Assembly (NCBI RefSeq): GCF_001931485.1
Contig: NZ_MSDV01000042.1
Span: 58,003 to 122,002 of the forward strand
Length of the DNA stretch: 64,000 bases
Source of the DNA: Burkholderia sp. SRS-W-2-2016
Lineage (GTDB): Bacteria; Pseudomonadota; Gammaproteobacteria; Burkholderiales; Burkholderiaceae
Reading direction: 5' to 3'
A program made the translations under genes and the position numbers. Below are positions 59,547 to 64,000 of the stretch, one piece after another; the stretch's first letter is position 1; each line of letters starts with the position of its first letter. The notes beneath the pieces are model-generated. The model saw nothing but the letters and a program-made list of their open reading frames with translations, was not told where the DNA came from and did not search any database.

Positions 59547-60818
59547 ATGACGACCATGCATCTGCGCAATCGCCCGGATTCGCTGCTGCGCCGTTCGGCC
59601 AGAGCGGCTGTGTTGCTCGCGTGCGTATTGGGCACGGCCGCTGCCGGCGCGGCAATCAACGCCGATCCGCCGCCCAGCGGCGCCGACACCGCCCGCGCAA
59701 ACCCGCCCGCGGCGCCCGCCGCAAGCACGGCGCCCGCAGCGCCGGATAACACCCGGCTGCCGTCGTTTCCGGGCGGCGCCGCAAGCCCCTCGCTGTTCGC
59801 GAACGCGCTGCCGTTCCAGCCCGGCAAACCGCTCGACGCCGCCGATCTCGCCAACCGCCTGAACATCGATCCGAACTCGTCGAAGGGCAAGCTGCTCGCC
59901 GACTGGACCCGCAAAGTGGCGGCCGATCCGGACATCAACCGTTACTACCTGAGCACCGACAGCAATCCGGCGACCGCCGGCCAGGCCGTGCTGGCCCGTA
60001 CGCTGGGCATCCTCGACGGGATGATGCGGATCTCGCAGCAGGATCGCGAGCAGTTGACCGGTCTGACGACCCGCGCGCTGGACAACGCGCCGGCCGATTG
60101 CGGCGGCATGAAGAATCTGCAGCAGATCACGACGCGCTATCTATCGTTCGGCACCGAAAGCGACGCCGACCTCGACGCGCAATTGCAGGCGATGTTCAAC
60201 CTGATCAAGCAGTCGACGCAAACCACCGCGCCGCCGCAGCTCACGCCGGGGCAACGGCTACGCGGACAGCTGGCGGTATCGGTCGCGCTCGCGGACGCGT
60301 TGAAACGCGAGCCGTCCGCGGCGGAGGACCTCGGCATGCTGATGAGCGGCCGGCAGGCGGAGCTCTCGCCCGAAGCGTGGTGCAACGCGATGCGCGTCTA
60401 TCGCAAGGCGCTCGATAAAACCCCGCAACCGGCGCGCGATTGGGCGGTGCTCGCGGAGCTCGACACCAGCCGGCGCTCCGCCGCGCTACTGATCAACGCG
60501 CTAAAGAACCTGACGGCCACCGCCGCGGCGCGGCAAGCGGCCAGCGCGCCGCCGGTGTTCGATTACGCGGAACGTGTGCGGCAGCGCGTGCAGCCCAATA
60601 TCGTCTGGAATGGCAAGACGGATCGGCGGGAAACCGTGCTCGAAGTGCGCTGCACGTCGACCGGCAATCTGGAGTCGGTGAAAATCGTTCGATCGAGCGG
60701 CGACCGGAATTGGGACAAGGCCGCCGTCGAAGCGGTCAAACGCTCCGATCCGATGCCGCGCGATGAAAACGGCGAAACACCGCGAATGTTCACGATCACG
60801 CTAAGGCCGGGCGTTTGA
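59547..60818 (+). CDS. Secreted protein with TolA/TonB-like C-terminal domain
   Basis: A 423-residue envelope protein. Residues 1-37 are a signal sequence (RSARAAVLLACVLGTAAAGAA), followed by an Ala/Pro-rich linker (about 40-75). A helical middle domain (about 85-310) has no known motif. The last 90 residues (YAERVRQRVQPNIVWN, VLEVRCTSTGNLESVKIVRSSGDRNWDKAAVEAVKRSDPMPRD) match the TolA/TonB C-terminal energy-transducer fold. It has no N-terminal membrane helix with ExbD/TolR-contact motifs, so it is probably a periplasmic or anchored scaffold, not a classical TonB. Its stop codon is next to the 10-bp repeat that ends the converging GTPase gene. Confidence 0.85.
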   Translation: MTTMHLRNRPDSLLRRSARAAVLLACVLGTAAAGAAINADPPPSGADTARANPPAAPAASTAPAAPDNTRLPSFPGGAASPSLFANALPFQPGKPLDAADLANRLNIDPNSSKGKLLADWTRKVAADPDINRYYLSTDSNPATAGQAVLARTLGILDGMMRISQQDREQLTGLTTRALDNAPADCGGMKNLQQITTRYLSFGTESDADLDAQLQAMFNLIKQSTQTTAPPQLTPGQRLRGQLAVSVALADALKREPSAAEDLGMLMSGRQAELSPEAWCNAMRVYRKALDKTPQPARDWAVLAELDTSRRSAALLINALKNLTATAAARQAASAPPVFDYAERVRQRVQPNIVWNGKTDRRETVLEVRCTSTGNLESVKIVRSSGDRNWDKAAVEAVKRSDPMPRDENGETPRMFTITLRPGV

Positions 60819-60820
60819 GC

Positions 60821-60850
60821 GGATCAGACCGATTCAGACCGATTCAGACC
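60821..60850. repeat. Three copies of a 10-bp repeat at a convergent gene junction
   Basis: ggatcagacc followed by two perfect copies of gattcagacc. The minus-strand GTPase gene's stop codon (complement TCA at 60834-60836) lies in the second unit. The 3' ends of two convergent genes are separated by only 15 bases. Confidence 0.85.
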
Positions 60851-62414
60851 GCAGCTTCGACTTCAGCGCGAGCAGGCGTTCTTCGTGCTCCGCTAACGCT
60901 TCATCGAGACGCTGAGCGCGCTTCATCAAACGGGTAATCGACGACCGGCACTGCTGCGCGGCATCAGCGGCCAACCGCAGCACGCAGTCGCGAATCGCAT
61001 CGGTCAGCGCGGCATGCAGACGTGTGTAATCGACACCGGCAATCTCGTTCGCCCGCCCACCCTCACCCGGACGCTCGACAACGATGTTGTCGAAGCCCAC
61101 CTTCGCATCCAGTTCGATGCGCGCGAGCGATGCGTCGGGCACGACCACGTAATCGCCCAACAGCTTCTGCGCGTCGCCAGCGAAGCGCCCGGCGATCGCT
61201 TGCGACAGCGTATTGCACAGCCCCTTCACGTCGTGCGCGGTCGCATGCGCATCGAGCAATCCGGGCAGCGTCGGCACGATGCCGCGCCATATCGCGTTGG
61301 CCAGTTGTTCCTGCTGTTGTTCGAGCAGCGCGAGCGCACTGTGCGCCGACCCGCTCAGCGCGGCGAGCAGAGGCACCGCCTCGCGCTGCAAATACCCGAG
61401 CACGTTTTCTTCGAGATGATGCAGCAGAATCTCCGCGCGCTTGCGCCGCTTATAGGCAAGCGCCGGCTCGGTGATGTCGAGCAACGCCGCGTAAAGCCGT
61501 TCGAAACCCGCGTCGTGCAGCGCATCGGGCGTCTGCCCTTCGACCCGCGCCACATACGCGGAAATCGACACCGGCGCCTTCAACAGGCCCGGCTCGACGC
61601 TCATCGCGACGAGCTTTTCCTGCGCGCGAGTGCGGATGTCCTGCTCCTGCAACGCGCGCCGCTGCGGGCTCTTGTTGCACAGGCATTTGACCAGCTCGCC
61701 GTCGATCTCGTCTTCGTCGTACTCGTCGCTGCGCGTGACGACCGGCAGCAACGGCTTGTTCCGATGCAGCTCGCGGCCGAGTTCGTCGAGTTCCTGCACC
61801 TGGCCGGGCGACGTCGAACTGGTCAGCCACAGCACGCCGTCCGCGCTATCGGTGAAGCGCTGCGTCAACGCGGCGTTTTCCGGTGTCACCGAATGCAGGC
61901 CCGGCGTGTCGAGCAGCACCAGCTTGTCGCCGAGCCGCACGCCTTGCAGCCGCGAAGTCGTTTCGGTCGAGCCTTCCTTGAAGGGTTCGGACGTCTCGAC
62001 GACCCGGCCCGCGTCGACGTGGAAATACTGCACCTCGCGGCCATGCGCGGCGAACCGCTCGGCGAGGAAATTGCAGAACGAACTCTTGCCCGCGTTGAAT
62101 TTGCCGAACACCAGCAGCAACGCTTCATCGTCGAAGCGATCGGCGAGCGCCTGCGTCTCCTGGTGATCGGCCCACTGCTGGGTCCACGCTGGCACGCTGT
62201 CGCGCAGCAGCGTGTCGAGCGCATCGACCTGAAGGGCCAACGCGTGATGCGCGTGCAAGCCATCCGCTGACAACCGGCCGGCCCGCAGATCGGCATCGAG
62301 CTTCGCGAGCCAGTCGTTCAACGCATGCAGTTGCGCATCGATATCCTGCGCGACGAAATCGAACGCATCGACCTCCGCGATAAAGCGCTGTTCGATGCTC
62401 GCGTCGGCTTTCAT
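60834..62414 (-). CDS. Dynamin-like GTPase, second of an adjacent pair
   Basis: A 526-residue dynamin-family GTPase. G1 GKFNAGKSS (104-112), G2 Thr in STETTSRL (about 149-156), G3 DTPG (169-172) and G4 TRSD (227-230) are intact. The remainder is helical, with heptad-like segments (for example RRKRAEILLHHLEENVLGYLQREAV and the C-terminal MKRAQRLDEALAEHEERLLALKSKL), typical of the bundle-signalling and stalk regions of bacterial dynamins. A hydrophobic segment that could serve as a paddle lies near IWRGIVPTLPGLLDAHA. The start at 62414 overlaps the stop of the upstream GTPase by four bases. Bacterial pairs of this type (for example in Campylobacter) act as partners in membrane remodelling; that role here is inference. 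Confidence 0.9.
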   Translation of the reverse strand: MKADASIEQRFIAEVDAFDFVAQDIDAQLHALNDWLAKLDADLRAGRLSADGLHAHHALALQVDALDTLLRDSVPAWTQQWADHQETQALADRFDDEALLLVFGKFNAGKSSFCNFLAERFAAHGREVQYFHVDAGRVVETSEPFKEGSTETTSRLQGVRLGDKLVLLDTPGLHSVTPENAALTQRFTDSADGVLWLTSSTSPGQVQELDELGRELHRNKPLLPVVTRSDEYDEDEIDGELVKCLCNKSPQRRALQEQDIRTRAQEKLVAMSVEPGLLKAPVSISAYVARVEGQTPDALHDAGFERLYAALLDITEPALAYKRRKRAEILLHHLEENVLGYLQREAVPLLAALSGSAHSALALLEQQQEQLANAIWRGIVPTLPGLLDAHATAHDVKGLCNTLSQAIAGRFAGDAQKLLGDYVVVPDASLARIELDAKVGFDNIVVERPGEGGRANEIAGVDYTRLHAALTDAIRDCVLRLAADAAQQCRSSITRLMKRAQRLDEALAEHEERLLALKSKLRSESV

Positions 62415-63667
62415 GCACGTGCCTCCAGCGTCCGCAGCGCGAGCGCGGCCTGCGCCGACGCGGCGATCGACGCCTCGGTATCGGCGATCTGCGCGGCCAG
62501 CGCCTTGCGATCGTCGGACAGTTCGTAATAGTGGGCGAACTCGCGCTGCATCCGTTCGCGTCCGGACGCCTCGCAGAACATCCGGCGCAGATCCTTGCGG
62601 AATTTCACCGACACGCCCATCACCGCGATCATCACCGAATTCAGGCTCTTCGCGACGGTCCGCTGTTCCAGCGGTATAGCGATCACGCCGTGCCCGGCGA
62701 GCACCGCATCGATTTCGATGCACGCGCGCGAGTACGCGATCTGGATATGCGCGCGCTCCAGTTTGCCCGCGGTGATCATGTAGGCGTCCTTCGCGGTGTC
62801 GGGGACGATCGCGTGATCGGTGCCGAGCGCGTTCAGCATCGCGTCGATGTCGCCGGCCACTTTTTCGATCACCGCCGACAGATCGCGATCGAACTCACGT
62901 CGCTGCTGTTGCTGGGTCTTTTGCAGGATCTCCAGCGACGTCTGTTGCGCGGCGCGCAGCTGCTGCAACTGCTCGTCGATCTCGCGCAGCAGCAGCGCGC
63001 GTTCGTGCGCACGCGCCGCCGGCACGCGCGCGAGTTCGGTTTGCAGCGCCGCTTGCAATGCGGGAATGCCGCTCTTTTCGAGCAGCAGCTTCTTGCCGCC
63101 TTCGAGCCCCTTGCGATGCCGCATCGACGACACCGCGTTCAACACGATGCCGGGCCTCTGCCGGTCGATCGCGTTAGCGACATTTTGCAGCTCGGCGTCG
63201 TCGGCCAGTTGATCGACTTGCGACAGCACGACCAGCGTTTGCCGGCCAGTGCGCGCGCGGTCGGCATCGAGTTCCGCGAGCAGCGCCAGTTCCTTCGCAT
63301 CGAGTTCGCCCTCTTTCGCCGCGTGCACGAACAGCCGGATGTCCGACCTGAGCCACGCGGCCCGCAGCGCCTCGCGGTCGTCCGCGCTGCCGACGTCGGC
63401 GTCGAGCCCCGGCGCGTCGAGCCAGCGCACGCCGTCGTGCACGCTATCGGACAGCCGCACGGTTTCGCGCCGGTCGGACACGGCAAACGCGTCGCGGCCC
63501 AGCAACTCGTTGAGCAGGCTGCTCTTGCCGTGGTTGTATTTGCCGACGACGGTAACGACCGGCTCGCTGTCGTCGCTCAGAATCTGCAGGCGCGCCAGAT
63601 CATGGGCCCGCTGCGGCAGTACGGACGCGATTTCGTGGGCGGCCTGTTCGCGAATTTTGCTCGACAC
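62411..63667 (-). CDS. Dynamin-like GTPase, first of an adjacent pair
   Basis: A 418-residue GTPase. G1 GKYNHGKSS (42-50), the G3 variant DAPG (84-87, Ala for Thr) and a G4-like SQVD (149-152). It then has long coiled-coil stretches (RALLLREIDEQLQQLRAAQQTSLEILQKTQQQQRREFDRDL) and a fairly hydrophobic segment (KSLNSVMIAVMGVSVKF) that may insert in the membrane. It is clearly paralogous to the following GTPase yet shorter, with an atypical G4 (Q instead of N/S-K-D), so nucleotide handling may be asymmetric. The ATG at 63667 gives a natural start. The two genes are translationally coupled. Confidence 0.9.
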   Translation of the reverse strand: MSSKIREQAAHEIASVLPQRAHDLARLQILSDDSEPVVTVVGKYNHGKSSLLNELLGRDAFAVSDRRETVRLSDSVHDGVRWLDAPGLDADVGSADDREALRAAWLRSDIRLFVHAAKEGELDAKELALLAELDADRARTGRQTLVVLSQVDQLADDAELQNVANAIDRQRPGIVLNAVSSMRHRKGLEGGKKLLLEKSGIPALQAALQTELARVPAARAHERALLLREIDEQLQQLRAAQQTSLEILQKTQQQQRREFDRDLSAVIEKVAGDIDAMLNALGTDHAIVPDTAKDAYMITAGKLERAHIQIAYSRACIEIDAVLAGHGVIAIPLEQRTVAKSLNSVMIAVMGVSVKFRKDLRRMFCEASGRERMQREFAHYYELSDDRKALAAQIADTEASIAASAQAALALRTLEARA

Positions 63668-63743
63668 CGTCAGCTCCTCGATGCTTCAGACAGTCGGCCA
63701 GCCACGCAGCTGACCGCTAAAAAAGATGGGCAATACGTGACAA

Positions 63744-63777
63744 ATCCTCGTGGATGGCAAGCGCCACGCACGAGGAT
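63744..63777. repeat. Inverted repeat upstream of the GTPase pair
   Basis: A 9-bp perfect arm ATCCTCGTG (63744-63752) pairs with CACGAGGAT (63769-63777); inside the loop TGGC and GCCA (63754-63766 region) add a second stem. It lies between the stop of the rightmost gene (63849) and the GTPase start (63667). On the minus strand the T tract after it is short (TTTG), so it is a weak terminator candidate or a regulatory hairpin. Confidence 0.6.
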
Positions 63778-63848
63778 CTGAAGGGGGTATTGGATGAGTC
63801 AGGCAACGCAGCGGACGGCGGCGTGTCGCCACGCCGCCGCCCCGGCCA

Positions 63849-64000
63849 TTACGCTTCGGCCGAAGCGCGCAGACGGTAGACCAGCTGGTTGTCCTTGCCC
63901 TGCACCAGCGGCGTGATCGTGAGGTTGAACTCGATGTCCTTGTACGCGTCGGCCTTCAGGCCCAGCGCCGCGCCACCGTTCTTTTCCGTAACCGGCGGGA
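63849..64000 (-). CDS. Partial C-terminus of an unidentified protein
   Basis: An open minus-strand frame enters from the right edge and stops at 63849 (TAA). About 50 residues are visible: PVTEKNGGAALGLKADAYKD, IEFNLTITPLVQGKDNQLVY and RLRASAEA. It reads like a beta-rich C-terminus. It is on the same strand as the GTPase pair, 181 bases upstream. I do not recognise it from so little. Confidence 0.6.
   Translation of the reverse strand, partial: PPVTEKNGGAALGLKADAYKDIEFNLTITPLVQGKDNQLVYRLRASAEA

Overview
The window looks like a chromosomal segment of a Burkholderia/Paraburkholderia-type betaproteobacterium. The evidence is the very high GC content with strong third-position GC bias, the spoT-rpoZ-gmk-yicC block divergent from rph-rdgB-hemW, the xdhABC-deaminase cluster, a Burkholderia-type OmpC-like porin with a C-terminal Phe, and proteins that read as beta-proteobacterial throughout. 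I see no rRNA, CRISPR array, transposase or integrase.

Layout. 1-4.5 kb: a partial gene of unknown function, a CPA2-type cation/proton antiporter and an amidase, followed by a long 7-bp tandem repeat and dsbB. 5.7-13.5 kb: a purine catabolism cluster (xdhA, xdhB, xdhC, an adenine-deaminase-type enzyme, guaD) that would channel adenine, guanine and hypoxanthine to xanthine and urate. 13.6-30.5 kb: a 17-gene minus-strand aryl polyene (APE) pigment/lipid operon, most genes overlapping by 1-4 bases. It has ketosynthases, a chain-length-factor-like protein, ketoreductase, dehydratases, two ACPs, a ligase-dehydratase fusion, a glycosyltransferase-acyltransferase fusion, a thioesterase, a LolA-like carrier and an MMPL exporter. 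It ends in a small lipoprotein and a flavoprotein that carries flavin-halogenase signatures.

31-36.8 kb: a yybP-ykoY manganese riboswitch in front of a GDT1/MneA-type manganese exporter, an 11-bp tandem repeat, a DUF4136-like lipoprotein, pepN, fbp and tRNA-Thr(CGT). 37-45.1 kb: an acyltransferase-3 membrane protein, a 49-codon gene, a periplasmic chorismate mutase, an exonuclease/GIY-YIG fusion, cspA with a clear promoter and long leader, a candidate small RNA encoded divergently upstream of a porin, the porin itself, greB and two tRNA-Arg(ACG) genes. 45.2-53.2 kb: a NinX-like protein, spoT-rpoZ-gmk-yicC (minus), rph-rdgB-hemW (plus, translationally coupled) and tRNA-Ser(TGA). 53.3-64 kb: a Bcr/CflA-type drug exporter, a PUA/EVE-like domain protein with a histone-H1-like tail, hemL, ribD, ribC, a protein with a TolA/TonB-like C-terminus, and two adjacent overlapping dynamin-like GTPases.

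The most interesting material is the APE operon with its halogenase-like flavoprotein and enzyme fusions, the candidate small RNA whose unpaired linker matches the ribosome binding site of the adjacent porin, the paired dynamin-like GTPases, the manganese riboswitch and the modified-base-reader-like protein. All assignments come from reading the sequence; no database search was run.
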